DNA from: Deltaproteobacteria bacterium
Lineage (GTDB): Bacteria > Desulfobacterota > Desulfomonilia > UBA1062
Assembly (NCBI GenBank): GCA_018433085.1
Contig: JAHDRW010000019.1
Span: 124,001-188,000, forward strand
DNA: 64,000 bases
Reading direction: 5' to 3'
Shown here in pieces: positions 28,997 to 38,065 of the stretch. Each line of letters starts with the position of its first letter. Position 1 is the stretch's first letter. The notes under the pieces were generated by a model. That model was not told the DNA's origin and made no database searches. It worked only from the letters and a program-made list of their open reading frames with translations. The position numbers were made by a program, and so were the translations under genes.

Positions 28997-30196
28997 ATGA
29001 AGCTTACAAAGATAATGACAACATTGGCTTTTGGTGCGGTGATGGTTCTTATGGCAAACTCCGTTTATGGGGCTACCGTGAAGGTAAGTTGGAATCCGAA
29101 CAGCGAGCCGGACCTCGATGGATATAAAGTATACTATGGTACGCTCAGCGGTACATACGCCCAGGTTCTCGATGTGGGAGCAGTCACGAGCGCGGATGTC
29201 AGCAGTCTCGGCGAAGGACGTACCTATTACTTTGCCGTGACCGCCTACGATATTGACGGGAACGAAAGCGGCTTTTCCAATGAGGCCTTTATCCTGATTC
29301 CGGACAGCGGTGGGGATGAGCCAGGGGGAGACACCCCTCCTGTTGCGGGTCTCGCGGATACGGACATGGACGGGATCCCCGACGAGGTAGAAGAGCAGTG
29401 GGGACTGGATCCATGGTATGCGTTCGATTCTCTCATTGATGACGACGGCGACGGTGTGGTGAACCTCGTGGAATACATGGCGGGCACCTCGCCGGTGGAC
29501 CCAACGGATTATCCTTTCAGTGACAATGTGCTCAAAGATATTATTGGAGAGTTGGGAGAAACCGTGGACCTCTCGTCGGTCAACCCTGAAGGAACACTCT
29601 CCATCGTTCCGCTCACCGATGCGTTCCCGGCCCCGCTAGACAACACGATCACGCCATCGGTCCCCGGTGCTTACCTGTACAATGTGGTCGACAGTGATTC
29701 GTCCCTGGTATACCGGCTCAGGGTTTCGGTCACAGAGCAATTGACGGTGATAGGTGCATACGAACCGGGTTCGTTCATGGAGATCGCCGATCAGATATTC
29801 GGGATCCGCGTAGACATTCCGGAAGATGCGATCATACGGACCGTTCCCGTCGGCATCGGAAACGTCACGCCTGAGGCGCTCTCATCGGTTGAATACGGAG
29901 ATGCGCTCCTGTTCGATGTGCTCCCCTTCGGTCTGGTTCTTTCAAAACCCGCGGCGATCACCGTGCAATATGAGAAGGAAAACCCGATGGTGCAGCGGTA
30001 CGACAGCGAAAGCGACACCTGGGTCAATGTCGAAGACGTCACGGCTGCAGATGGGATGGTCACCATCTCCACCAGTGAGCTCGGGACATTCCGGGTACTC
30101 TCAAGTGAGGCGGCAGGCGGCGGTGATGTGGATGCCCCGGTAGCCGACGGTGGAGGATCCGGCGGCGGGTGCTTTATCCAGACCGCAGGGTTCTGA
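28997..30196 (+). CDS. Secreted fibronectin type III and calcium-repeat protein with C-terminal CFI motif
   Basis: This 399-residue protein has a signal peptide (about 1-25). A fibronectin type III domain (about 26-102, ending YYFAVTAYDIDGNESGFSNE) is followed by two thrombospondin-3-like calcium motifs (DTDMDGIPDEVEEQWGLDP and DDDGDGVVNLVEYMAGTSP, about 120-170). Two strand-rich regions of unknown type follow, and then a Gly-rich tail ending GGGCFIQTAGF. That Gly-rich CFI end resembles the C-terminal motif on many exported proteins of Desulfobacterota, where the Cys may be a processing or anchoring site. It is probably an outer-surface or matrix protein. It is monocistronic, with a strong terminator after it. 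Confidence 0.7.
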   Translation: MKLTKIMTTLAFGAVMVLMANSVYGATVKVSWNPNSEPDLDGYKVYYGTLSGTYAQVLDVGAVTSADVSSLGEGRTYYFAVTAYDIDGNESGFSNEAFILIPDSGGDEPGGDTPPVAGLADTDMDGIPDEVEEQWGLDPWYAFDSLIDDDGDGVVNLVEYMAGTSPVDPTDYPFSDNVLKDIIGELGETVDLSSVNPEGTLSIVPLTDAFPAPLDNTITPSVPGAYLYNVVDSDSSLVYRLRVSVTEQLTVIGAYEPGSFMEIADQIFGIRVDIPEDAIIRTVPVGIGNVTPEALSSVEYGDALLFDVLPFGLVLSKPAAITVQYEKENPMVQRYDSESDTWVNVEDVTAADGMVTISTSELGTFRVLSSEAAGGGDVDAPVADGGGSGGGCFIQTAGF

Positions 30197-30247
30197 TAAC
30201 CTGCAACGAGAGAAACAATACCAGGCCAGTCCTGGCTGCACGGGAAG

Positions 30248-30280
30248 AGATCGGGGGAAAAGATCCCCCGATCTTTTTTT
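30248..30280 (+). terminator. Strong intrinsic terminator
   Basis: A 10-base-pair perfect stem (AGATCGGGGG at 30248-30257, CCCCCGATCT at 30265-30274) with a seven-base A-rich loop is followed by seven T residues. It lies about 50 bases after the fibronectin-type gene. Confidence 0.93.
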
Positions 30281-30428
30281 GAACAATCAATGGCATGAAC
30301 CTCCAATGGCAAGCCCTGGACCCTATTGAAGCCTGAAAGCTTGAACGGGAATGTGACCCACCTTCAAGGTCCTGAAGAAGCGGACTTAGAAGGGGAATTC
30401 AACTTGTGTGTTTTTCGGGAATAGCCCT

Positions 30429-30456
30429 TTGCCTGCCGCCGTACACCTGTGATAAT
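30429..30456 (+). promoter_or_regulatory. Candidate promoter of the CBS-domain gene
   Basis: TTGCCT (30429-30434) and GATAAT (30451-30456) are separated by 16 bases, and TG one base upstream of the second hexamer gives an extended -10. The start codon follows 46 bases later. Apart from this and the terminator, the 306-base gap 30197-30502 shows nothing. Confidence 0.45.
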
Positions 30457-30502
30457 CTTCCCACATGAGCAAGCACTGGATACGAAAAAAAAGAGGTGAA
30501 GA

Positions 30503-30925
30503 ATGGTCAAGGTGAAAGAGCTCATGACCACGGGTGTGGTCACTGCAAGCCCCGATGATTCCATAAACGATGCCCTGGAAAAGATGTATGCCGGGAGGTT
30601 TCGCAGGATCCCGGTGGTAGATCAGGGCAGGCTGGCGGGCGTTATCACGGACAGAGATATCAGGCAGGCCCTGAACTCACCCATGCTGTTCCGTGACCGG
30701 TCGTATGACGATTATGTGCTGCACGAGCTCAAGGTGGGTGGAAGCATGACGACCGGACCGCTTACCGTACACCCTGATGCCGGGCTCGTCGAGGCGGCGG
30801 AGATGATGGAGGAAAACCGGATAGGAGGGCTGCCCGTAGTGGACAACGGTGCCCTGGTGGGGATCATCACTATCTCCGATCTCATGAATTACCTGATACG
30901 AATACTCAGGAAAGAACGCTCATAG
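30503..30925 (+). CDS. CBS-domain pair protein
   Basis: This 140-residue protein consists of two tandem CBS domains (about 1-60 and 75-138), each with the pattern VKELMTTG/GSMTTG, then AxxxMxxxRxxxLPVVD, then GxITxxDL. Stand-alone CBS pairs bind adenine nucleotides and act as energy sensors, or regulate a partner. No partner domain is attached. Its stop overlaps the end of the convergent CoA-transferase gene by six bases. The partner is unknown; the neighbouring acyl-CoA enzyme is a possible but unproven one. Confidence 0.88.
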   Translation: MVKVKELMTTGVVTASPDDSINDALEKMYAGRFRRIPVVDQGRLAGVITDRDIRQALNSPMLFRDRSYDDYVLHELKVGGSMTTGPLTVHPDAGLVEAAEMMEENRIGGLPVVDNGALVGIITISDLMNYLIRILRKERS

Positions 30926-32803
30926 GTTCACGTGGCCCCGGCGCTCCTGCCCGAAGGGTATCTCCAGCTCGTAGACGCCGTATTCGAGATTGGTCTTCAC
31001 AGGATATCCGGCCTTGGAAAACACCTTCATCATCGGAACGTTCTGTGAAAGGACATCTGCGGTGAATCCCTTGATATTCTTTTCCTTTGCAATCTGGATG
31101 AGATACTGCAGCAGGAAGGTGCCTATTCCCCGGTCCTGCCACCGATGATCGGTCGTGAAGGCGACCTCTGCGTAGTCGGTGTTGGGGTCCCGTACGTAGC
31201 GCCCCACGGCAACGATCTTTTCTTTGCTCTCCGGCTCTTCTTTGCCTACGACAGCGGCGATCGCCATCTTGTCGTTGTAGTCGATGGCGGCCATGGGCAT
31301 GGCGAGCTTATGGGTAAAGGACTTGAGGTTCTGGAAGAACCTGGTATAGACATCCTGCTCCGGGAGGGCATAGATCAGGTCCTGGATCGCCCTCTCGTCC
31401 GTGGGCTTAACCGGCCGGAAGAAGACCTGGGTACTCTTCTTGTCCGTCCAGACGGTTTCGTACTCCTTGGGGTACAGAACCGAGGGCAGGATCTGATCCT
31501 TGTATACGTACCCCTGCCTCTTCGCTGCCTCCAGGAGCTCGTCCCTGAACTTGGGGTGGGCGATGTTGATAAGCTCCATAGCCCGGTCTCTGATTGACTT
31601 GCCATGGATATAGGCCGCCCCGAACTCCGTGACCACGTAGTGTATGTCGCCCCGGGTCACCGTCACCCCGCTTCCGGGCTCCAGGTAGGGCACGATCCGT
31701 GAGCGCATGCCGTCATCGGTGGTGGAGGGAAGTGTCATGATGGACTTGCCCCTGCGCGAGAGGGAAGAGCCGCGCACGAAATCCACCTGCCCCCCGATCC
31801 CGCTGTAGAACCGGAAGCCCAGGGAGTCCGAGTTGACCTGGCCGGTGAGGTCAATAGTCAGGGCCGCGTTGATGGATACCATCTTGTCGTTCTGTGCAAT
31901 CACGTACGGATCGTTCACATACTTGCACGGCCGGAACTCGAAGAGGGGGTTGTTGTCCACGTATTCGTACAGGCGTCTCGTGCCCATGCAGAAGCTCGCA
32001 ATGACCTTCCCGGGATGGAGGGTCTTCTTCCTGCAGGTGATGACCCCGGCCTCGATCAGGTCGATGACGCCGTCGGAGAGGGTCTCGGTATGGATGCCGA
32101 GGTCGCGCTTGTTGATAAGGCAGGGCAGGACGGAGTTGGGGATCCGTCCGACCCCCATCTGGAGCGTGGATTCGTTTTCGATGAGCTCGGCGATGTGCTC
32201 GCCGATGCTTCGGGTGATCTCTCCGGGGATCTTCTGAAAGAACTCCAGAAGAGGCATGTCGTTTTCTACAAAGGCATCGATCTCGTTCACATGGAGAAAA
32301 CTGTCTCCAAGAGTCCTGGGCATGTTGGGATTGACCTCGGCGATCACGTAGTCCGCGGATTCGGCCGCGGTCTTGGTAATATCCACTGAGACACCAAGGC
32401 TCACATAGCCGTTTTTATCCGGCGGTGAGACCGAGATCAGCGCCACGTTGATGGGCATTCTCCCCCTCATCATGAGCAGGGGAATCTCGGAGAGAAAGAT
32501 CGGGGTATAATCCGCCCTTCCTTCCTGGATCGCCTTTCTCGCACTCCAGCCGATGAACAAAGCGTTGTGGCGAAAGCTCTCGTTGTATTTTTCGTCGGTA
32601 TACTCGGTGGTGCCGATATCGAGAAAATGGATGACCTCGGTATCGGCCAGGTTGGGAGCGATATCGATGAGCGTCCTCACCAGGAGCTGCGGCTCGCCGC
32701 AGGCCGAGCCGATAAAGATTCGTGCTCCCTTCCTTATCTTTGACAGGGCGTCTTTGGGCCCGGTACGCCTGCTTTCATAAGTGTCTTTCCAGTTGTATAT
32801 CAT
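30920..32803 (-). CDS. Acetyl-CoA hydrolase/transferase fused to GNAT acetyltransferase
   Basis: This 627-residue protein is a fusion. Residues about 1-440 match the acetyl-CoA hydrolase/4-hydroxybutyrate CoA-transferase family, with an N-terminal KIRKGARIFIGSACGEP region, HTETLSDGVIDLIEAGVI in the second half, and VTEFGAAYIHGKS. Residues about 455-615 are a GNAT domain (FRPVKPTDERAIQDL, then VAFTTDHRWQDRGIGTFLLQYL with the acetyl-CoA loop). It probably moves CoA between acetate and other acids, or hydrolyses acetyl-CoA. The GNAT half may acetylate proteins. This fusion is known in Desulfobacterota-type genomes, from memory. It is a single gene, convergent with the CBS-domain gene. Confidence 0.85.
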   Translation of the reverse strand: MIYNWKDTYESRRTGPKDALSKIRKGARIFIGSACGEPQLLVRTLIDIAPNLADTEVIHFLDIGTTEYTDEKYNESFRHNALFIGWSARKAIQEGRADYTPIFLSEIPLLMMRGRMPINVALISVSPPDKNGYVSLGVSVDITKTAAESADYVIAEVNPNMPRTLGDSFLHVNEIDAFVENDMPLLEFFQKIPGEITRSIGEHIAELIENESTLQMGVGRIPNSVLPCLINKRDLGIHTETLSDGVIDLIEAGVITCRKKTLHPGKVIASFCMGTRRLYEYVDNNPLFEFRPCKYVNDPYVIAQNDKMVSINAALTIDLTGQVNSDSLGFRFYSGIGGQVDFVRGSSLSRRGKSIMTLPSTTDDGMRSRIVPYLEPGSGVTVTRGDIHYVVTEFGAAYIHGKSIRDRAMELINIAHPKFRDELLEAAKRQGYVYKDQILPSVLYPKEYETVWTDKKSTQVFFRPVKPTDERAIQDLIYALPEQDVYTRFFQNLKSFTHKLAMPMAAIDYNDKMAIAAVVGKEEPESKEKIVAVGRYVRDPNTDYAEVAFTTDHRWQDRGIGTFLLQYLIQIAKEKNIKGFTADVLSQNVPMMKVFSKAGYPVKTNLEYGVYELEIPFGQERRGHVNL

Positions 32804-32962
32804 GCTAGGGATGAAAATATAGGCCTTTGCGCCGAGATGTCAATGGAATCTTGACCCCTTTGAAACCTGGATCAGGCATGGGATGGGTGTTTGAAGATAC
32901 ATCGATTGTGTTGCAATAATATCCGAGGTATGTAAAAAAGTCCTTTAAAGAAGGTCGGCTCG

Positions 32963-33781
32963 ATGGCGGGCCGCACTACTGATGATAAGGGCGGCAAAGG
33001 CGAGATGGAAGAGGTTTCGGCATGCATGATCACGTTCAACAACTCCAGGACCGTGGAAAAGGCCCTGAAAAGCGTGGCATCATGGACTTCGGAGATCATC
33101 GTGGTGGATTCCTTCAGCACGGACGACACCTTCGAGATAGCCGGGAAATATGCAACCGCCAGTGAGCAGAGACCATGGCCCGGTTTCCGTGACCAGTACA
33201 ACTACTGTATATCCAGGGCGAAAAACGACTGGGTGATCTTTCTGGATGCCGACGAGGAAATCTCTCCGGAACTGGCAGAGGAGATCGTAAGGAGGCTGGA
33301 GGGCGATGCCGGGGCATATGACGGATATGTTGCCCATCGCAGAAACTACTATCTCGGCCGGTGGATCATGCACGGGGGGTGGGTTCCGGACAGCGAGGTA
33401 AGGCTTTTCCGGAAGTCGAAAGGCGCCTTTGCAGGGGGTCTCCATGCAAACGTGCAGGTGCAGGGAAGGGTAGGCGAACTCAAGCACTTCTACTATCACT
33501 ACAACTATCGCGATATCGCCGATCAGATCGAAACCATCAACCGGTATTCCTTGACGGCCGCACAGGATATGCTCCGGGAGGGAAAGAGTTTTTCGCTTTT
33601 CGACATGCTGCTGCGTCCCCCGGCACGCTTCGTAAAGGAATACCTGTTCAAGAGAGGGTTTCTCGACGGCATGCCGGGACTGGTAATCGCGGTCTCCACC
33701 ATGTATTATGTGTTCGCCAAGTACGCAAAGCTCTGGGAACTTGAGCAGGAAACGAAAGAGGATACAAACAATCGTGGTTAG
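32963..33781 (+). CDS. Glycosyltransferase family 2 (WaaE/KdtX-like)
   Basis: This 272-residue protein has the GT-A fold of family 2: SACMITFNNSRTVEKAL at the start, IIVVDSFSTDDT for nucleotide binding, and the metal-binding FLDADEEI. The SEVRLFRKSKGAFAGGLHANVQV stretch is typical of LPS core beta-glycosyltransferases of the WaaE/KdtX type. C-terminal helices follow (RPPARFVKEYLFKRGFLDG). An alternative ATG at 33005 would remove a polar 14-residue leader. It opens the surface-polysaccharide cluster and overlaps the epimerase gene by eight bases. Confidence 0.85.
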   Translation: MAGRTTDDKGGKGEMEEVSACMITFNNSRTVEKALKSVASWTSEIIVVDSFSTDDTFEIAGKYATASEQRPWPGFRDQYNYCISRAKNDWVIFLDADEEISPELAEEIVRRLEGDAGAYDGYVAHRRNYYLGRWIMHGGWVPDSEVRLFRKSKGAFAGGLHANVQVQGRVGELKHFYYHYNYRDIADQIETINRYSLTAAQDMLREGKSFSLFDMLLRPPARFVKEYLFKRGFLDGMPGLVIAVSTMYYVFAKYAKLWELEQETKEDTNNRG

Positions 33782-34772
33782 CCGGAGAACATTTTCACGC
33801 AAGCGGGTGCTCGTGACCGGGGGGCTCGGGTTCATCGGCTCGAACCTCGCCCAACGTCTTGTCGACTATGGAGCCGAGGTCACCCTGGTAGACAGTCTGA
33901 TTCCGGAATACGGCGGGAACCTCTTCAACATTTCTCCCATAGAGTCCAGGGTGAAGGTGAATTTTTCCGATGTCCGGGACGAGCACTCCATGAAATATCT
34001 CGTCCGGAACCAGGATTATCTGTTCAACCTAGCCGGCCAGACGAGTCACCTCGACTCCATGAACGATCCCTATACCGACCTCGAGATCAATACCAGGGCA
34101 CAGCTCTCCATCCTGGAGTCGTGCAGGAGAAACAACCCGGACGTCAAGATCGTGTTCGCGAGCACCCGACAGATCTACGGGAGGCCGCAATATTTGCCTG
34201 TCGACGAGAGCCACCCCTTAAGCCCGGTGGATGTCAACGGTATCAACAAGATGGCAGGCGAGTGGTATCACCTGGTCTACAACAATGTTTACAAGGTAAG
34301 GGCAACGGTCCTGCGACTCACGAACACCTATGGCCCCCGGATGAGGATCAGGGACGCCAGGCAGACCTTTCTCGGAATCTGGATCAGGCGGATCATCGAA
34401 GGCGAACCCTTCCTGGTTTACGGTGACGGTCTGCAGCGGCGGGACTTCAATTATGTCGATGATGTGACCGGCGCCCTGCTGGCGGCAGCCGCATCCGAGA
34501 AGGCAAACGGGGAGATCTACAATCTCGGGGCCGACGATCCCTTGAGCCTGAAGGACACGGCCAGGCTGCTGGTTGATACAATGGGCAGGGGATCGTACGA
34601 GATCGTGCCCTTTCCCGACGAGAGAAAGATCATCGACATAGGCGACTATTATGGAAGCCATGACAAGATCTCGAGACATCTCGGGTGGACACCTCGCGTC
34701 GGTCTGAAGGACGGCCTGCACAAGACCCTGGAATATTATCAGGAATATTCCCGTCACTACGTGGAGCATTAA
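33774..34772 (+). CDS. NAD-dependent epimerase/dehydratase (extended SDR) with atypical active site
   Basis: This 332-residue protein is an extended short-chain dehydrogenase. The NAD loop GGLGFIG is at 16-22 and Asp40 ends the second strand. The active-site region reads STRQIYG at 130-136, but where the catalytic YxxxK is expected the sequence is Asn155-Gly-Ile-Asn-Lys159, so the usual Tyr is replaced by Asn. The sugar-binding half has LRLTNTYGPRMR and FNYVDDV. It probably modifies a nucleotide sugar for the neighbouring transferases, perhaps with unusual chemistry. The GTG start at 33774 overlaps the upstream gene; an in-frame start at 33708 would lie deep inside it. Confidence 0.82.
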   Translation: MVSRRTFSRKRVLVTGGLGFIGSNLAQRLVDYGAEVTLVDSLIPEYGGNLFNISPIESRVKVNFSDVRDEHSMKYLVRNQDYLFNLAGQTSHLDSMNDPYTDLEINTRAQLSILESCRRNNPDVKIVFASTRQIYGRPQYLPVDESHPLSPVDVNGINKMAGEWYHLVYNNVYKVRATVLRLTNTYGPRMRIRDARQTFLGIWIRRIIEGEPFLVYGDGLQRRDFNYVDDVTGALLAAAASEKANGEIYNLGADDPLSLKDTARLLVDTMGRGSYEIVPFPDERKIIDIGDYYGSHDKISRHLGWTPRVGLKDGLHKTLEYYQEYSRHYVEH

Positions 34773-34776
34773 AACG

Positions 34777-35892
34777 ATGTCCCTGCCGTTTATCCCTGTT
34801 GCATCGCCGCTCAAGCAGTATCAATCCCACAAATCCGCAATCGACGAGGCCATCAACAGAGTGCTTCACAGCGGCAGGTATATCCTCGGAAAGGAGGTGG
34901 CCGGCTTCGAGGAGGAATTCGCCGGATATCTCGGCGTGAGGCACTGTGTTACCGTGGCGAATGGAACGGAAGCCGTGTGCCTTGCCTTGAAGGCATGCGG
35001 GATCAGGGCAGGGGACGAGGTGATTACGGTATCGCATACCGCGGTGGCCACTGTTGCCGCTATCGAGCTTGTCGGGGCAGTGCCCGTGTTCGTCGACATC
35101 GATCCGGTAAGCCGATGCATGGATCACACCATGATCGAGAGCGCCCTGAGCCCCGAAACCAGGGCCATTCTGCCGGTTCACGTCTATGGGCAGTCCGCGG
35201 CCATGAGCGAGATCTGCGCGATTGCCCTGAGGCACGGCCTGCGTGTCGTGGAAGACTGTGCCCAGGCGTGCGGCGCCCGGATCGGAGACAGGAAGGTGGG
35301 TACCTTCGGCCACGCGGCGGCTTTCAGCTTCTACCCGACCAAGAACCTCGGGGCGATCGGGGACGGGGGCGCGGTAGCCACCAATGATCCAGAGGTCTCC
35401 GAACGGGTACGGGTTTTGAGGGAGTACGGGTGGAAAGAACGGTACATTTCGTCGGAGCAGGGGATGAACTCAAGGATGGACGAGATCCAGGCCGCTATTC
35501 TGCGGGTGAAACTCCCGTTTTTGGATGAAGAGAACGCCAGGAGGAGGGCGATAGCGGAGCGGTTCAGCAGTGCGCTCGACAGGGGATCGGTTATCCCCCC
35601 CCGCCCCATGCCCGGTACCGGTCACGTCATGCACCTGTACGTGGTGGAATCTCCGGAACGTGACGCGTTGCAGGCTTTTTTGAACGAACGGGGGATCGGA
35701 ACCGCCCACCATTATCCACAGGCCGTCCATCAGCAGGGGGCATATGCAGGGAGGGTCCGCGGCTCGGACAACCTTCCGGTGACGGAGCGGTTCTATGACA
35801 CGCTCGTGTCCCTGCCCTTGTATCCCGAGCTTCAGCATGACGAGGTGGAAAGGATATACACGGCGCTGGCAGACTGGTGCGCATCCCGGTAG
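34777..35892 (+). CDS. DegT/DnrJ/EryC1/StrS-family PLP aminotransferase
   Basis: This 371-residue enzyme belongs to the sugar aminotransferases that convert keto-sugar nucleotides to amino sugars. The family entry ANGTEAVCLALKA (about 61-73), GQSAAMSEI (about 138-146), VEDCAQACGA (158-167), and the PLP Schiff-base Lys189 within FYPTKNLGAIGDGG are intact. It starts four bases after the epimerase stop, so the two probably act in sequence to make a 3- or 4-amino sugar (inference). The final sugar cannot be named. Confidence 0.92.
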   Translation: MSLPFIPVASPLKQYQSHKSAIDEAINRVLHSGRYILGKEVAGFEEEFAGYLGVRHCVTVANGTEAVCLALKACGIRAGDEVITVSHTAVATVAAIELVGAVPVFVDIDPVSRCMDHTMIESALSPETRAILPVHVYGQSAAMSEICAIALRHGLRVVEDCAQACGARIGDRKVGTFGHAAAFSFYPTKNLGAIGDGGAVATNDPEVSERVRVLREYGWKERYISSEQGMNSRMDEIQAAILRVKLPFLDEENARRRAIAERFSSALDRGSVIPPRPMPGTGHVMHLYVVESPERDALQAFLNERGIGTAHHYPQAVHQQGAYAGRVRGSDNLPVTERFYDTLVSLPLYPELQHDEVERIYTALADWCASR

Positions 35893-35958
35893 CCGCCAGG
35901 GACGGCTCGGGAGCCCGGTTGTAGTGCCGGATAAAAGGCGGGCAGAGAGGACGCCTTC

Positions 35959-37068
35959 ATGAACATATCCATAGCGATTGAAAAATTCGACCCTCATGTG
36001 GGAGGAGCGGAGCGTTATTGCTGGGACCTCGCCCACTATCTTGCCGAAAAGGGACACCGCGTCGAGATCGTCTGCCGCAGGGGAAGCGATCCTCTCCACG
36101 ACTCCATACACCTGAGCACGGTCCGGACACCGGGCTTTCCCCAGTTTATGCGGCATCTGAGCTTCGGCCTGGCACATTTCTTCGCGATCAGGAAGCTGCC
36201 CGGCTACTGGCATTTCTGCGTTGGCAACACCTTTGCCATGGATTTTTACCAGCCGCACGGAGGGGTTCATCAGGCATGGTTTCTCCGCGAGACAGCCATG
36301 CTCAAAGAGCCGTTCAGGACCATGAGGCGGTGCCTGATGCGACTGAGCCTCAAGGACATGGTCCAGAGGGCCATGGAGAGGTGGACCTTCTCGGTCTCGA
36401 AGCCCCAGGTGATCGCCATTTCGCGGATGGTCGCATCCGACATCACCCGGTTCTTCTCCTATGATCAGGACCGGGTGCATCTCATCCCAAACGGTGTAGA
36501 TATCCGGAGGTATCGTCCCGAGAACAGGGAGCACCGCGAGGAGATCCGCCGGAGATACGGTTTCCGGCCGGATGAGTATGTGTTTCTGTTCGTGGCCCAG
36601 AACCCGCGGCTCAAAGGATATAACGTGCTCCTCGATGCCTGCCGCACCCTGGCTCGGAGCAGGTTCAGCGTGCTGGTGGTGGGGAACCGTAACGCCCGTA
36701 TGGAACAGGCGGCCCAGTCTCTGAAGCAGCGGGTGATCTTTGCCGGGAAGGTGGATGACCTCCACAAGATATATCCCGCGTGCGACTGCCTCGTCCACCC
36801 CACCTACTATGACGCATGCTCCCTGGTGGTGCTGGAGTCTCTCGCCTCGGGCACCCCGGTCATCACGACCAGTGCGAACGGCGCGGCCATGTTTGTGGAA
36901 AACGGCGGCGGCGCGGTCATCGAACCAGGCGATGTGCCCGCCCTGGTCACGGCCATGAGTGATGTCATGGCCGGACGGGAAGGGGACGTCGCCGGCAGCC
37001 ACCAGCCTTATGATCACCGGACGGTCTTTTTCCAGGTCGAAGAGCTGATGAGACGATATGAGCAATAA
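35959..37068 (+). CDS. Glycosyltransferase family 4
   Basis: This 369-residue GT-B enzyme has an N-terminal acceptor domain with the GGAERYCWDLAHYL motif, which is typical of WaaG/RfaG-like transferases. The C-terminal donor domain has NGVDIRRY, FVAQNPRLKGYNVLLDA, and the E-x7-E-type segment YYDACSLVVLESLASGTPVITT. It probably adds a hexose to LPS core or a capsule oligosaccharide in the cytoplasm. It overlaps the next glycosyltransferase gene by 11 bases. Confidence 0.9.
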   Translation: MNISIAIEKFDPHVGGAERYCWDLAHYLAEKGHRVEIVCRRGSDPLHDSIHLSTVRTPGFPQFMRHLSFGLAHFFAIRKLPGYWHFCVGNTFAMDFYQPHGGVHQAWFLRETAMLKEPFRTMRRCLMRLSLKDMVQRAMERWTFSVSKPQVIAISRMVASDITRFFSYDQDRVHLIPNGVDIRRYRPENREHREEIRRRYGFRPDEYVFLFVAQNPRLKGYNVLLDACRTLARSRFSVLVVGNRNARMEQAAQSLKQRVIFAGKVDDLHKIYPACDCLVHPTYYDACSLVVLESLASGTPVITTSANGAAMFVENGGGAVIEPGDVPALVTAMSDVMAGREGDVAGSHQPYDHRTVFFQVEELMRRYEQ

Positions 37069-38056
37069 TCTTCTGATACTGATCCAGGGGCGAGAGATCG
37101 CGGCAAGCAGGTATCGGATTTTGCAGTACACCCCGTACCTCCAGGATCACGGGATTGTCTGTACGGTCAGGGAGTTTCCCTGTTCTCCCGGAGAGTACAT
37201 CTCTCTTTCCACGATTCTTCCCCGGTACGACTGCGTGTTCGTCCAGAGAAAGCGATTCCATTTCCCGTTCCTCCCACTCTTCCGCAGGCAGGCGAAAAGG
37301 GTCGTCTATGATCTCGACGACGCGGTCATGTTCAAGAACACCCTGGCAAGGTCGCCCTATTCGAAAACCCGCGAGCGACGTTTCAGGAACATGGCCCGCA
37401 GCAGCGATATCATCATCGCGGGCAACACCTTCCTTCAGGAGCAGGCCTCCCGGCATCATTCACGTGTCGTGGTCATTCCCACCTCGATACCTGCACAAAG
37501 GTATTGCCTGAAAGACCGCACGCAGAAAAAAGAGCGGGTCACGATCGGCTGGATCGGCGACCACGGGAGCATCCACTACCTGAAAAGGCTCAAGGATGTT
37601 TTCGAGGAGGTCGGGAGGAGGTTCCCCGGCAAGGTCGAGCTGAAGATCGTCTGCGACACCTTCTTCGACTGCGACCATATCCTGGTGAGAAAGGTGAGGT
37701 GGTCCCAGGAGACCGAGGTCGCAGAGCTGATGGACATGGATATCGGGGTGATGCCCCTTGTCGACGATCCCTGGTCCTGGGGCAAGTGCGGGCTCAAGAT
37801 CCTGCAGTACTTCGGGGTCGGTGTGCCCACGGTCTGCACGCCGGTCGGGGTCAACCGGGACGTGGTCGTGCCGGGTGATAACGGATATTGGGCAGGGTCA
37901 GAGCATGAATGGGTAGAAACCCTTTCACGACTTGTCAACGATGCGGGCTTGAGGCGGGCGATGGGCGCGAACGGCCGGAAAACCCTTGATGAGGGATACA
38001 CCACCGAGGCCAATGCCCCGAAAATACTTCAGGCGATCACGCGGAAAGACCCATGA
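37058..38056 (+). CDS. Glycosyltransferase, GT-B fold
   Basis: This 332-residue protein resembles GT1/GT4-type transferases. An early RYRILQYTPYLQDHGI segment and VVYDLDDAVMF precede a donor domain with IGWIGDHGSIHYLKRL, MDIGVMPLVDDPWSWGKCGLKILQYFGVGVPTVCTPVG and a final helix. These features are common in LPS and capsule synthesis enzymes. The sugar is unknown. It ends the forward-strand polysaccharide run, and the next gene is convergent, ten bases away. Confidence 0.85.
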   Translation: MSNNLLILIQGREIAASRYRILQYTPYLQDHGIVCTVREFPCSPGEYISLSTILPRYDCVFVQRKRFHFPFLPLFRRQAKRVVYDLDDAVMFKNTLARSPYSKTRERRFRNMARSSDIIIAGNTFLQEQASRHHSRVVVIPTSIPAQRYCLKDRTQKKERVTIGWIGDHGSIHYLKRLKDVFEEVGRRFPGKVELKIVCDTFFDCDHILVRKVRWSQETEVAELMDMDIGVMPLVDDPWSWGKCGLKILQYFGVGVPTVCTPVGVNRDVVVPGDNGYWAGSEHEWVETLSRLVNDAGLRRAMGANGRKTLDEGYTTEANAPKILQAITRKDP

Positions 38057-38065
38057 TCGGGTCAC

